The notes under the pieces are model-generated. The model was not told where the DNA came from. It saw only the letters and a list, made by a program, of their open reading frames with translations, and ran no database searches. The position numbers and the translations under genes are program-made. A DNA stretch of 35,299 nucleotides from assembly GCA_024405875.1 (NCBI GenBank), contig JAKSOA010000019.1:1-35299 (forward strand). Reading direction: 5' to 3'. Every line of letters begins with the position of its first letter. The first letter of the stretch is position 1. Shown one piece after another: positions 9,121-17,239 of the stretch. This DNA comes from Paludibacteraceae bacterium. Its GTDB lineage: Bacteria; Bacteroidota; Bacteroidia; Bacteroidales; Paludibacteraceae.

Positions 9121-9192
9121 ATTCGGTGATGCGGTGATGCGGTGATGCGGTTAATTATTAATTACTAATTACTAATTGCTAATTGCTAATTG
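9121..9192 (+). repeat. Composite repeat in front of rarA: GGTGATGC units plus TAATTRC heptads
   Basis: Three tandem copies of about 9 bases (CGGTGATGC) at 9124-9150 are followed by about five 7-base units TAATTAC, TAATTAC, TAATTGC, TAATTGC, TAATTG ending 4 bases before the rarA ATG. A similar composite lies in front of the glycosyltransferase gene at 28844-28916 on the minus strand. Confidence 0.85.
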
Positions 9193-9196
9193 TACT

Positions 9197-10408
9197 ATGC
9201 GGCCGCTTGCAGAGAGACTCAGACCCACGACATTAGATAACTACATCGGGCAGAAACACCTTGTAGGAGAGGGGGCTGTCATCAAAAAGATGATTGACAG
9301 CGGCTCCATTCACTCCTTTATATTATGGGGGCCTCCGGGTGTGGGCAAGACAACGCTTGCAAAGATAGTGGCTGACGCAGCCCATCGTGGATTCTACAGT
9401 TTAAGTGCCGTAACCTCATCTGTCAAAGATGTGCGTGAGGTTATTGAGCGTGCGGAAAAGAGTCGCTTTTTTGACTCCCCCGCCCCTATCCTTTTCATTG
9501 ATGAGATTCACCGTTTCAGCAAGTCACAACAAGATTCCCTGCTTGCCGCCGTGGAGAAAGGCACAGTGGTGCTTATAGGAGCCACCACAGAGAACCCATC
9601 ATTTGAGGTTATCACCCCACTACTCTCACGCTGTGCGGTCTATACACTTAAACCACTTGAAAAGGCTGATTTAATGGAACTTGCAGGGCGAGCCTTGGCT
9701 GCCGACAAGGCGTTTGAAGGCAAAAGCATAGAGTTTAAGGAGACAGAGGCTCTGCTACAATATTCAGGCGGTGACGCCCGCAAACTGCTTAACGCGCTTG
9801 AACTTATAGTGAGTGTTGACTCTTCTGACCACATTATCATAACTAATGATATGGTGGCGGAGCGTTTGCAGGAGAACCCGGCAGTCTATGACAAGAACGG
9901 TGAGATGCACTATGACATAATCTCCGCCTTTATAAAATCTGTCCGTGGCTCTGACCCCGATGCCGCAGTCTACTGGCTGGCACGTATGATTGAGGGCGGT
10001 GAAGACCCTAAATTCATAGCCCGACGCCTGCTTATTTTGGCATCGGAAGACATAGGTCTGGCTAATCCAAACGCACTGCTTCTTGCCAACACCTGCTTTG
10101 ACGCAGTAAACAAGATTGGTTGGCCCGAAAGCCGAATAATACTCTCAGAGACAACCATATACCTTGCCACTTGCAAAAAGAGCAACAGCGCTTATATGGC
10201 AATTGACGCCGCACAGGCAGAGGTCAGACGCAGTGGCAACCTACCCGTTCCGTTACATCTGCGAAACGCCCCCACAGCCCTTATGCGTGATATGGAGTAT
10301 GCCAAAGGCTACAAATACCCCCACGACTTCCCCGGACACTGGGTAGAACAACAATACTTGCCAGATGAAATAAAAAACAAAGTTTTTTATTTCAGGGACA
10401 AGGACTGA
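9197..10408 (+). CDS. rarA: RarA/MgsA AAA+ ATPase (replication-associated recombination protein A)
   Basis: A clamp-loader-like ATPase acting at stalled replication forks. Starting at ATG 9197 it is 403 residues, normal for the family. The in-frame TTG at 9176 lies in the heptad repeat and is rejected. MRPLAERLRPTTLDNYIGQ is the typical N-terminus, GPPGVGKTT (45-53) is Walker A, and FIDEIHRFSKSQQD is Walker B; the tetramerisation and MgsA C-terminal regions (DFPGHWVEQQYLPD) are intact. It is a single gene, divergent from the lipoprotein gene, with no clear terminator after it. Octamer CCCCGATG at 9955-9962 (codons for Pro-Asp). Confidence 0.96.
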   Translation: MRPLAERLRPTTLDNYIGQKHLVGEGAVIKKMIDSGSIHSFILWGPPGVGKTTLAKIVADAAHRGFYSLSAVTSSVKDVREVIERAEKSRFFDSPAPILFIDEIHRFSKSQQDSLLAAVEKGTVVLIGATTENPSFEVITPLLSRCAVYTLKPLEKADLMELAGRALAADKAFEGKSIEFKETEALLQYSGGDARKLLNALELIVSVDSSDHIIITNDMVAERLQENPAVYDKNGEMHYDIISAFIKSVRGSDPDAAVYWLARMIEGGEDPKFIARRLLILASEDIGLANPNALLLANTCFDAVNKIGWPESRIILSETTIYLATCKKSNSAYMAIDAAQAEVRRSGNLPVPLHLRNAPTALMRDMEYAKGYKYPHDFPGHWVEQQYLPDEIKNKVFYFRDKD

Positions 10409-10421
10409 ACATAGCACATAA

Positions 10422-10527
10422 TTTATGATCTATTTTGGAGGATAGATTTTCTCTTTTTGAGGGAGTAAACTATATAGTAAGATTTATGAAGTATTTTTGA
10501 GGGTGGATTTTCTTCTGAAGAGGGAGT
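10422..10527 (+). repeat. Imperfect 45-bp direct repeat between rarA and the DUF3467 gene
   Basis: Copies at 10422-10466 and 10483-10527 both begin TTTATGA, contain GATTTTCT and end GAGGGAGT; I count about 35 of 45 identical bases. The 176-base spacer holds nothing else I can name. It is between convergent genes and shows no good open frame. Confidence 0.6.
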
Positions 10528-10584
10528 TTAGTGAACTAAATGACCGATGAAAGAAGGAAATCCAGACCAAAAAGACGAATAAAT

Positions 10585-10893
10585 TTATGCTTGACCGCCG
10601 CCGAACCCCATTGGGAATGACACCGTGCGCTCAGGGAACTTTATCTGCCCATACTGCTGCTCATACTTTGCAATATTCTCCTGCAACGCACCAAGCAGAC
10701 GTTTTGCGTGCTCAGGGGTCATAATTACGCGTGACTTTACCTTTGCCTTTGGAGTGTTAGGCACAACACGTATGAAATCAAGCACAAACTCACTTGATGA
10801 GTGAGCGATTATAGCAAGGTTTGCATATATACCGTCTGCCACATCCTGTGGTAGTTCAATGTTCAGTTGATTGTTATTCTTCTCTTCAGCCAT
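10585..10893 (-). CDS. DUF3467 family protein
   Basis: A 102-residue cytoplasmic protein. The start is ATG 10891-10893 (MAEEKNNNQLNIELPQ); the longer frame adds 16 residues coded by repeat DNA. The pattern ELPQDVADGIYANLAIIAHSSSEFVLDF, RVVPNTPKAKVKSRVIM and AKRLLGALQENIAKYE matches the DUF3467 family, common in Bacteroidota and of unknown function. The C-terminus is Gly-rich. It lies downstream of fabD on the same strand with 78 bases between them, mostly repeats and one small hairpin (AAGGCTTCGCCTT at 10940-10952). Confidence 0.85.
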   Translation of the reverse strand: MAEEKNNNQLNIELPQDVADGIYANLAIIAHSSSEFVLDFIRVVPNTPKAKVKSRVIMTPEHAKRLLGALQENIAKYEQQYGQIKFPERTVSFPMGFGGGQA

Positions 10894-10910
10894 AATCTTA
10901 TTTAGTGAAT

Positions 10911-10937
10911 AGTTAAAAGTTAAAAAAGAAAAGTTAA
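10911..10937 (-). repeat. 27-bp A/T-rich repeat (GTTAAAAGTTAAAAAAG type)
   Basis: The 27 bases here are identical to 17137-17163 and differ at one position from the inverted copy at 23009-23035. Two copies lie 17-18 bases before a start codon on the minus strand (DUF3467 gene and batD). Confidence 0.8.
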
Positions 10938-10939
10938 TC

Positions 10940-10980
10940 AAGGCTTCGCCTTAATTACTAATTACTAATTGCTAATTAAT
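10940..10980 (+). repeat. Short hairpin AAGGCTTCGCCTT plus TAATTRC heptads after fabD
   Basis: The palindrome at 10940-10952 is followed by TTAATTACTAATTAC TAATTGC units to 10980. The fabD stop codon (TAG) lies in this repeat. This is the only heptad array that is antisense to the gene it precedes. Confidence 0.7.
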
Positions 10981-11862
10981 TCCAAATATCTCCACGCCCT
11001 CCACAGCATCTGCTTTTACTATTTTCTTAAGCATACCTTGGAGTGCGGTGCCAGGACCAACCTCTGTGAAACTTACAGCACCGTCCTTAATCATATTACG
11101 GACGCACTGTGTCCACTTTACAGGAGATGTCAGTTGCTTTACAAGATTAGCCTTTATGACATCGGGGTCAGTCTCTGCAATAGTGCTTACATTCTGATAT
11201 ACAGGACATATAGGTTTAGAGAATGGTGTGGCCTCAATGGCGGCCGCCAGTTCAACCTTTGCAGGCTCCATAAGCGGAGAGTGGAACGCACCACCTACCG
11301 CAAGTTTGATGGCACGCTTGGCACCAGCCTCTGTCATAAGTTCCACTGCCTTGTCTATGGCGGAAACCTCACCAGAGATTACCAATTGTCCGGGGCAGTT
11401 GTAGTTTGCGGGAACTATTACACCCTCTATCTCAGCACATATCTTCTCAATAGTGGCATCGTCCAAACCGAGAACAGCGGCCATAGTTGAAGGTTGTTTC
11501 TCACAAGCCTTCTGCATAGCCATAGCACGCTTGCTCACAAGTTTCAGACCATCCTCAAAACTAAGCGCACCTGCGGCTACAAGGGCTGAGAACTCACCAA
11601 GTGAGTGACCTGCAGTCATATCCGGCTTGAAATCAGCCATAGTCCTTGCAAGAATTACAGAGTGCAGGAAAACCGCAGGCTGTGTGACCTTTGTCTGGCG
11701 TAAGTCATCATCACTTCCGGCAAACATTATATCCGTTATTTTAAAACCAAGAATCTCATCGGCACTGTCAAACATCTGTCTGGCAACCGCTGATGATTCA
11801 TACAACTCCTTGCCCATTCCTGAGAATTGGGCTCCTTGTCCTGGGAATACGTAGGCTTTCAT
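10972..11862 (-). CDS. fabD: Malonyl-CoA:ACP transacylase
   Basis: Transfers malonyl from CoA to acyl carrier protein for fatty acid synthesis in the cytoplasm. The 296 residues are normal length. FPGQGAQFSGMG (6-17), the nucleophile elbow GHSLGE with Ser87, and AFHSPLM with His193 are all present. The last codons (GIN) and stop run into the heptad repeat at the 3' side. It is transcribed away from dapL; a TACCTTTG box lies at 11999-12006. Octamer at 11160-11167 (Pro-Asp codons). Confidence 0.97.
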   Translation of the reverse strand: MKAYVFPGQGAQFSGMGKELYESSAVARQMFDSADEILGFKITDIMFAGSDDDLRQTKVTQPAVFLHSVILARTMADFKPDMTAGHSLGEFSALVAAGALSFEDGLKLVSKRAMAMQKACEKQPSTMAAVLGLDDATIEKICAEIEGVIVPANYNCPGQLVISGEVSAIDKAVELMTEAGAKRAIKLAVGGAFHSPLMEPAKVELAAAIEATPFSKPICPVYQNVSTIAETDPDVIKANLVKQLTSPVKWTQCVRNMIKDGAVSFTEVGPGTALQGMLKKIVKADAVEGVEIFGIN

Positions 11863-11899
11863 AAATTTTCTTATTTAATTATTAATACTTTGCTACTTA

Positions 11900-11979
11900 C
11901 AAGGAAAATTTATGAAATCTTTCCTTGTTTAATGAGGCTTCGCCTCTTTTCGTGCTTCGCACGGCCCACAGAAGTGGGC
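11900..11979. repeat. Cluster of four perfect stem-loops between fabD and dapL
   Basis: Inverted repeats: CAAGGAAA/TTTCCTTG (11900-11927, 12-base loop), GAGGC-TTC-GCCTC (11934-11946), CGTGC-TTC-GCACG (11951-11963) and GCCCAC-AGAA-GTGGGC (11964-11979). They fill the middle of the 201-base divergent spacer and would be in the 5' leader of the fabD mRNA if its promoter is at 11999-12006. Confidence 0.8.
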
Positions 11980-11998
11980 TTGCTCTATGTTTATAGTG

Positions 11999-12006
11999 CA
12001 AAGGTA
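11999..12006 (-). promoter_or_regulatory. -7 box TACCTTTG for fabD
   Basis: Minus-strand match to TAnnTTTG. No TTG at the expected distance upstream. It would give a leader of about 130 bases containing the four hairpins. Confidence 0.45.
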
Positions 12007-12028
12007 ATGAAATTATATCAATTTTTTG

Positions 12029-12036
12029 TATTTTTG
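12029..12036 (+). promoter_or_regulatory. -7 box TATTTTTG for dapL
   Basis: Plus-strand TAnnTTTG match 28 bases before the dapL ATG; transcription would start near 12043. The -33 element is not clear. Confidence 0.45.
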
Positions 12037-12063
12037 TGAATTGCTTGAACAATGGTTTGAGTT

Positions 12064-13299
12064 ATGGCGCTTGTAAATGAAAACTATTTGAAACTTCCGG
12101 AGTATTACCTCTTCAATGAGATTGAGCAGAAGATTAATACTTTCAAGGTTCTTCACCCCGATGCCTCAATAATACGTCTGGGTCAGGGAGACGTGTCACG
12201 TCCGCTACCTGAGGCTGTGGTTACGGCTATGCAGAACGCCATAGTGGAGATGTCAGAAGCAAGCACATTCCGTGGCTACGGACCTGAGGTTGGATATAAC
12301 TTCCTGATTGACAAAATCATAAAATTTGACTACCAATCACGTGGTGTAAATCTGAGCCCCGATGAGGTTTTCATCAGTGACGGTTCAAAGAGTGATGTTG
12401 GTAACATAGGGCACATATTCGGGCGTGATAACATAATAGCCATAACAGACCCTGTATATCCTGTATATGAGAACGCCGCCATAATGGGCGGACGCTCAGG
12501 ATATGTGACAGAAGACGCCATCTGGAGTAATATAGTCTATGTACCTTGCTCTGAAAAAGAGGGCTGGGTTCCACGACTTCCAAAAGCAAAGGTGGATATA
12601 ATATATCTGTGCTACCCTAACAACCCTACCGGCATAGCCCTTACAAAAGAGCAACTTAAAATGTGGGTTGACTACGCCATTGAGAACAAAGCCATAATAA
12701 TTTATGACGGCGCCTACGCCGCATACATAAGAGAGGATAACATACCTCACTCAATATATGAGATAAAAGGAGCGAAAAAGTGCGCCATTGAGATACGCAG
12801 TTTCTCAAAGACAGCGGGTTTCACCGGGCTTAGATGCTCATACACAGTAGTTCCAAAGGATATTATCGGCTACACAATGTATGGAGAGTGCCTGCGAGTG
12901 AACCAACTGTGGAACCGCCGCATAACAACATACTACAACGGCACATCATACATAGTGCAGCGTGGTGCTGAGGCAATATATTCAAAAGAGGGACAAAAGC
13001 AGTATAAAGAGATTATTGACTACTATCTTGAGAACTCAGCAATAATAAGAAGAGAGTTAAGCTCACTTGGACTTGATGTATATGGTGGCATAAACTCCCC
13101 TAATGTCTGGATTAAGACACCATACAAAATGAATTCCTGGCGTTTCTTTGAGGAACTTCTCTATGACACAGCGGTTGTCTGCATACCAGGAGACGGATTC
13201 GGACACAAGGGAGACGGGTTCTTCCGTTTCACAGGATTCAACAGCAGGGAGAATACAGAGGAGGCTATGCACCGGTTCCGCAAATGGATGGGGCAATAA
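12064..13299 (+). CDS. dapL: LL-diaminopimelate aminotransferase
   Basis: PLP enzyme that converts tetrahydrodipicolinate directly to LL-diaminopimelate for lysine and peptidoglycan synthesis. The 411 residues and the N-terminus MALVNENYLKLPEYYLFNEI fit the DapL family. GQGDVSRPLP and FRGYGPEVGY shape the substrate site, CYPNNPTG is the fold-type I motif, and SFSKTAGFTG (near residue 248) contains the PLP lysine. A strong terminator follows directly. Two octamers CCCCGATG lie in it, both as Pro-Asp codons (12156-12163 and 12357-12364). Confidence 0.96.
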   Translation: MALVNENYLKLPEYYLFNEIEQKINTFKVLHPDASIIRLGQGDVSRPLPEAVVTAMQNAIVEMSEASTFRGYGPEVGYNFLIDKIIKFDYQSRGVNLSPDEVFISDGSKSDVGNIGHIFGRDNIIAITDPVYPVYENAAIMGGRSGYVTEDAIWSNIVYVPCSEKEGWVPRLPKAKVDIIYLCYPNNPTGIALTKEQLKMWVDYAIENKAIIIYDGAYAAYIREDNIPHSIYEIKGAKKCAIEIRSFSKTAGFTGLRCSYTVVPKDIIGYTMYGECLRVNQLWNRRITTYYNGTSYIVQRGAEAIYSKEGQKQYKEIIDYYLENSAIIRRELSSLGLDVYGGINSPNVWIKTPYKMNSWRFFEELLYDTAVVCIPGDGFGHKGDGFFRFTGFNSRENTEEAMHRFRKWMGQ

Positions 13300-13300
13300 A

Positions 13301-13337
13301 AATAGCGGGAACTTCCACCACAGAAGTTCCCGCTATT
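13301..13337. terminator. Strong bidirectional terminator between dapL and the HTH gene
   Basis: A perfect 15-bp stem AATAGCGGGAACTTC / GAAGTTCCCGCTATT with a 7-base loop CACCACA. It is preceded by AAAA and followed by a moderately T-rich stretch, and serves two convergent genes. Confidence 0.88.
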
Positions 13338-13356
13338 AGTTTCAAAACAAACTTAA

Positions 13357-13620
13357 TTAAAGTTTCAGCAAACCTTCAAAGCAAAGCATCTCAAGTGCCA
13401 CATCAAGAATCTTTGTGTCATCAAACACAACCATTCCACCATCAGGACCAGCCTCAAGGTGAAGTCCGCAAGACTCTCCGCTGTCAAAATTCTGAGCGCC
13501 GAAATAATTTCTCACAGTATCGGCTGAAATGCCAAGCTCATCAGCTATTTTCTGCATACTACCAGTGGGCAATGTGTCCTTAATTTTTCTCAATTGATTG
13601 AATGTCATCTGCTTTATCAT
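13357..13620 (-). CDS. Small HTH DNA-binding protein
   Basis: An 87-residue protein (83 if it starts at the second ATG, 13608). Residues 20-40 (GSMQKIADELGISADTVRNY) form a classic helix-turn-helix; after it comes an acidic beta region (EAGPDGGMVVFDDTKILDVAL). It looks like a small Bacteroidales-specific regulator; I do not know its targets. It converges with dapL. A TACTTTTG -7-like box at 13625-13632 is so close to the first ATG that the second start may be the real one. Confidence 0.75.
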   Translation of the reverse strand: MIKQMTFNQLRKIKDTLPTGSMQKIADELGISADTVRNYFGAQNFDSGESCGLHLEAGPDGGMVVFDDTKILDVALEMLCFEGLLKL

Positions 13621-13717
13621 AACTCAAAAGTATTTAGTTAGTAAATTATTTAGTTTCGTGCAATAAATTTAATACTTATTTTTGAAACCTGCAAACAGAT
13701 TGATACTTTTTTGCAAT

Positions 13718-14449
13718 TTAACAGCTAAAAATGTTGGAAGCGGAGAAAATGCAGATGATAAAGAGAGTTACAATGAAGGTCCAGATGAACGGCACAATGT
13801 CCGCTGTCGGAAAATCTATGTTGGAGCGGCTGTTAGTCTTGTGCGGGTTATAACGGAACTGAGGCATCCATTTAAGCAGACTCTGATATATGAAGAAACA
13901 AAGCCACCCAAGCAGAGCGCCGGCAATGGCTCCACATAGAATATCTCCAGGGAAATGAACCCCAAGATACATTCTTGAATAGCAGTTCAAGGCAGCCCAC
14001 AGCCAAATAAAAACACCAAACAACTTGTTTTTGAAGAGCATAGTCGTAAAGACCGCAACGCCCACCGTGTTAGCCGCGTGAGATGAGATGAAACCATACA
14101 AATCGCACTTAAATCCGCACACCGTATGAACCATTGAACTTATTGACGGGTCCTGACACGGACGGAATCTTTCAAACAGAGGTTTGCAAAGCCCCGATGA
14201 GAATTGGTCACAAAGCAGTACCGTCAGCACAATTCCTATAGCAATGAATACCGTCTCCACCTGCTTGTCCTTGACTATTGCATAGAACATAGCAATATAC
14301 ATAGGCACCCATATCCACTTGTCAGAGACCCAGAACATAAAGGTGTCAAAGAAAGGGGAATGAAGGGAGTTGACACTCAAAAGCAGAGACTTGTCGGCCT
14401 CAATAACACTCTCAAGAATAGCGGAAAGGAATTGTAGAATTGTCTCCAT
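13718..14449 (-). CDS. PAP2-family membrane phosphatase
   Basis: A 243-residue integral membrane protein with about six hydrophobic segments. All three PAP2 motifs are present: K89-x6-R96-P97 (KPLFERFRP), S123-H124 (SSHA) and S158-R159-x5-H165-x3-D169 (SRMYLGVHFPGD). Such enzymes remove phosphate from lipid phosphates such as undecaprenyl pyrophosphate or phosphatidic/lipid A species; the substrate here is not determined. It starts 4 bases after the batE stop and so is the last gene of the bat operon. Octamer at 14192-14199. Confidence 0.9.
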   Translation of the reverse strand: METILQFLSAILESVIEADKSLLLSVNSLHSPFFDTFMFWVSDKWIWVPMYIAMFYAIVKDKQVETVFIAIGIVLTVLLCDQFSSGLCKPLFERFRPCQDPSISSMVHTVCGFKCDLYGFISSHAANTVGVAVFTTMLFKNKLFGVFIWLWAALNCYSRMYLGVHFPGDILCGAIAGALLGWLCFFIYQSLLKWMPQFRYNPHKTNSRSNIDFPTADIVPFIWTFIVTLFIICIFSASNIFSC

Positions 14450-14453
14450 ATAA

Positions 14454-15200
14454 TCAAATCACCTCTATTTGGTTAACATCAATCCAGCCCTTGCTTCCAT
14501 CCTCAGTTGAAATCTCAGCCCAAGAACCCACGTACTCATTAATCTGAACCTTCGTGCCCTCGTGGAGAATGAAAAGGTCTGTACCGCTGGAATCGGGGGT
14601 GCTCTTAATGGTAACCGTCTGAGCAAGAATTATGGCGTGAGTATTGTCACTCTGAATCTTATTCTGCTGATATGCAAGTGAGAATGTGATTATACAGAAA
14701 AACAAAGCCACCACGGCAATCGAGAATGACGCCTTTCTTACCCCGATGGAATGCATAAATATATATCCGAGCAAGGCTGCTATAAAGAGTGTGAACAAAC
14801 CTATTGAGGCGTATGACCAAGTGTCAGCGGAGGCTATGTTCCGAATATCCGCCCACCAACGTTCTAAAAAAATAGCCTCAGGTGTATCAATCTTATCCAC
14901 CGTCCTCTCTTTAGCGAACACAAGGTTATGACGAATATCATCATCGGTAGGGTCAATCTTTAGAGCGCGCTCATAACTTAAAATAGCCTTCGTGTTCTGC
15001 CCTAAGCGGAAATATGAGTTCCCTAAATTATAATATAGCGTAGCACTCTCCCACCCCGATGACAAAATAGTCTCATACTCCTCAACAGCACCTTGGAAAT
15101 CACCCTGCGCATAGAGTCCTGCGGCACTCTCCATACTTGCACCAAACAGTGTAAGCGGTGCGGAAACGAGGATTAGTAGTATTATTATATTTTTGTTCAT
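14454..15200 (-). CDS. batE: BatE: TPR and SH3-like membrane protein of the aerotolerance operon
   Basis: A 248-residue protein. It has a signal peptide (MNKNIIILLILVSAPLTLFG), TPR repeats at about 30-95 (LYYNLGNSYFRLGQNTKAIL), a transmembrane pair at about 128-175, and an SH3-like C-terminus (VTIKSTPDSSGTDLFILHEG...GWIDVNQIEVI). This order fits BatE of the Bacteroides Bat operon. Its role is thought to be scaffolding at the cytoplasmic membrane. The spacer to batD (79 bases) contains repeat DNA. The 5' end of the gene resembles the 5' ends of batD and of the gene at 20101. Octamers at 14741-14748 and 15054-15061. Confidence 0.88.
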   Translation of the reverse strand: MNKNIIILLILVSAPLTLFGASMESAAGLYAQGDFQGAVEEYETILSSGWESATLYYNLGNSYFRLGQNTKAILSYERALKIDPTDDDIRHNLVFAKERTVDKIDTPEAIFLERWWADIRNIASADTWSYASIGLFTLFIAALLGYIFMHSIGVRKASFSIAVVALFFCIITFSLAYQQNKIQSDNTHAIILAQTVTIKSTPDSSGTDLFILHEGTKVQINEYVGSWAEISTEDGSKGWIDVNQIEVI

Positions 15201-15210
15201 AATCTCTATC

Positions 15211-15275
15211 TAATTGAAAATTAACAATTAATAATTAATAATTAACATTCTCCTTTCTCATTTCTCCTTTACAAC
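15211..15275 (-). repeat. Repeat DNA between batD and batE
   Basis: TTAATTATTAATTATTAATTG-type heptads (15211-15246) precede the batE start by about 20 bases on the minus strand. Beside them, 15248-15275 matches 23812-23839 at 27 of 28 bases (ends TCATTTCTCCTTTACAAC). Confidence 0.75.
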
Positions 15276-15279
15276 CTCT

Positions 15280-17121
15280 CTACTCTTCAAGTGCTTCTAT
15301 TAATTTTGTGGCTCTTCCGTAAATCGCCTTCATTGAGAGGTTCTCATCAGAAGCGGAAGAGAAACGGGCGAACTCACAATCCTGCAAGGTGTTCAGGAAC
15401 TCATCAATCAAAGCACCGTCAGCACCCTTGGCAATAAGTTTCTCACGCACATTATCCTTGGTCAAATCGGCTTGAGGTATTGATAGTTTGTCACTCAAAT
15501 AGCCCCACAGTGCCTTCATTGTCTCCTCATAGAAGTGATTACAGTCATCTTTCTTCATAAATGCGGCGGCACCCTTAAGACGCCTAACGGCAACCTTACT
15601 CGCGCGTTTTGTCCTCAACAGAGCAACATTAGCGTTCTCACGTGCCTGTTTCTGCAGTATAATAAGCAGCAGAATGAATACGGCAAGCGGTACTATGTAT
15701 CCTGCAATAAATCCGGGAGTGCCATAGGACCCGCTACCCTTCTCAATAAGTTCAGAATCAGAATGAATGTGGCGAATGTCACTACCCAGATTCTTAACAC
15801 TCTCCTTATTTGACACATTACCTGTGGTAATAACCTGAGTCTGGTCTGAAGAGCCCTCAACGGTTATCTTATAGTCAGGTGTGCGGGTGGTCTTATACTC
15901 CTTTGCATTAGGGTCAAACCAAGAAAACTCAACACCCTTAATATCAAACTCGCCGCCAAATCTTGGAATGGCGAGATACTCCACACTCTTTGTACCCGAT
16001 GCTCCTGCGGCTGAGACCTTGACACTGTTGTCAATCTTAGGGTCATAGACATCAAAATCGGCAGGAAACTCAAAATCAGGAACTTTCATAAGTTTCAGAT
16101 TACCAGAGCCGTTTACAGTAAGTTTTACAGTAACGGCGTCATTGGCTTTAAGATTCTGAGTAGATATGGAACTATTCACATTAAATGAGCCCACCGCACC
16201 CTTGAAACTCTTTGGAGCACCTGATGGCAGCGGCATAACCTCAATTTTGGCAGACGGAATTTTCAATGTCTTTCTCACATCTTGGTATGAGTCAAAGAAA
16301 CCGTCAAAAATATTATTTCCGCCACCGGAAACTCTCTCTACCACGATGGCGTCAAGAGAGCCGCCATCTATAGTAATTGTACCGGAGTGCTGAGGATAGA
16401 GAAGAGCCTGTTTAAGCACTATGGCGTTGTAGTTCATACCATTAAAGTGCTCCGGAACAAACTGACGGTTGGCGTCAAGTTCTATATCCTGCACAAAGAA
16501 ATCCTTGTATTCAGGAAACTTTACATTTGCTATATCCCTTAAATTCAAGCGTGTATATAACTTGTAGGTAATAAGGAAAGCCTCCTGTTCATAGACCTTT
16601 GTCTTTGATATTATCTGACGCACAAAAAGTTGGTTATTACCTGAAACAGAGCCCTTTGACTCTGAATTATTAAGAGACGCCCCATTGTTTCCACCCTGTG
16701 AGCCAGACGCACCACCTTGTGACGCCTGTGCACTCTGGTCCGCCGGTAGGACCTTAATGGTAAGTGAGTTTGAAGTATATTTCTCTCCGCCGGCAACTAT
16801 GGTGGCACCTGGAATGGTATATGTACCCGGATTATCAGCAACCAACACGTATGTGTAGGTTACAGACATAGACTTGTTGACACTGCCGTTAATAATCTGC
16901 ACACTTGAACTGCGTGATGTTGACGGTCCCATAAGGACACTGAAATCAGGCATCTCAGGTGCTCTGAAATCCTTACACTCCTGGTTTACCGTATAGGCAA
17001 GACTGAAACGGTTGCCAACCACCACCGCCTGCGGCGCACTTGCCGTAAATTCAACATTCGCCCCCAACACCAGTAATGGTACGGAAAGTAAGGTTAATAA
17101 TATTATTATGTATTTGTTCAT
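15280..17121 (-). CDS. batD: BatD (oxygen tolerance protein)
   Basis: A 613-residue membrane-anchored periplasmic protein. Signal peptide MNKYIIILLTLLSVPLLVLG; two or three beta-sandwich domains (FTASAPQAVVVGNRFSLAYT near the start is the BatD signature); a low-complexity G/S/N linker at about 140-160; a single transmembrane helix near residue 478 (IAGYIVPLAVFILLLIIL), and a cytoplasmic tail of about 115 residues. It is a core Bat component, probably interacting with the VWA proteins BatA and BatB. The preceding 118-base spacer contains two A/T repeats and a small CCTCCC/GGGAGG hairpin. Confidence 0.93.
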   Translation of the reverse strand: MNKYIIILLTLLSVPLLVLGANVEFTASAPQAVVVGNRFSLAYTVNQECKDFRAPEMPDFSVLMGPSTSRSSSVQIINGSVNKSMSVTYTYVLVADNPGTYTIPGATIVAGGEKYTSNSLTIKVLPADQSAQASQGGASGSQGGNNGASLNNSESKGSVSGNNQLFVRQIISKTKVYEQEAFLITYKLYTRLNLRDIANVKFPEYKDFFVQDIELDANRQFVPEHFNGMNYNAIVLKQALLYPQHSGTITIDGGSLDAIVVERVSGGGNNIFDGFFDSYQDVRKTLKIPSAKIEVMPLPSGAPKSFKGAVGSFNVNSSISTQNLKANDAVTVKLTVNGSGNLKLMKVPDFEFPADFDVYDPKIDNSVKVSAAGASGTKSVEYLAIPRFGGEFDIKGVEFSWFDPNAKEYKTTRTPDYKITVEGSSDQTQVITTGNVSNKESVKNLGSDIRHIHSDSELIEKGSGSYGTPGFIAGYIVPLAVFILLLIILQKQARENANVALLRTKRASKVAVRRLKGAAAFMKKDDCNHFYEETMKALWGYLSDKLSIPQADLTKDNVREKLIAKGADGALIDEFLNTLQDCEFARFSSASDENLSMKAIYGRATKLIEALEE

Positions 17122-17136
17122 AATCCATTGTTTTTA

Positions 17137-17222
17137 AGTTAAAAGTTAAAAAAGAAAAGTTAAAAGTTATTACAATTCCTCCCTTTAGGGAGGTTAGGAG
17201 GGAACTTTTCTTTTTTCACTTT
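17137..17222 (-). repeat. Repeats between batC and batD
   Basis: 17137-17163 is identical to 10911-10937. Next to it, CCTCCCTTTAGGGAGG (about 17178-17193) is a 7-bp hairpin with a GGAGGG extension, similar to CTCCCTGAGGGAG near 19053. The A/T copy ends 15 bases before the batD ATG. Confidence 0.7.
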
Positions 17223-17239
17223 TCACTATTAACTAAGCA

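Noticed and set aside
9124-9192. Tandem repeats as a possible CRISPR array
   Set aside because: Units are 7-9 bases without spacers; no cas genes.
9176-9196. Longer rarA start (TTG at 9176)
   Set aside because: The extra seven codons are repeat DNA; the ATG at 9197 gives the standard RarA N-terminus.
10969-11490. 173-residue frame opposite fabD
   Set aside because: Antisense to a conserved gene.
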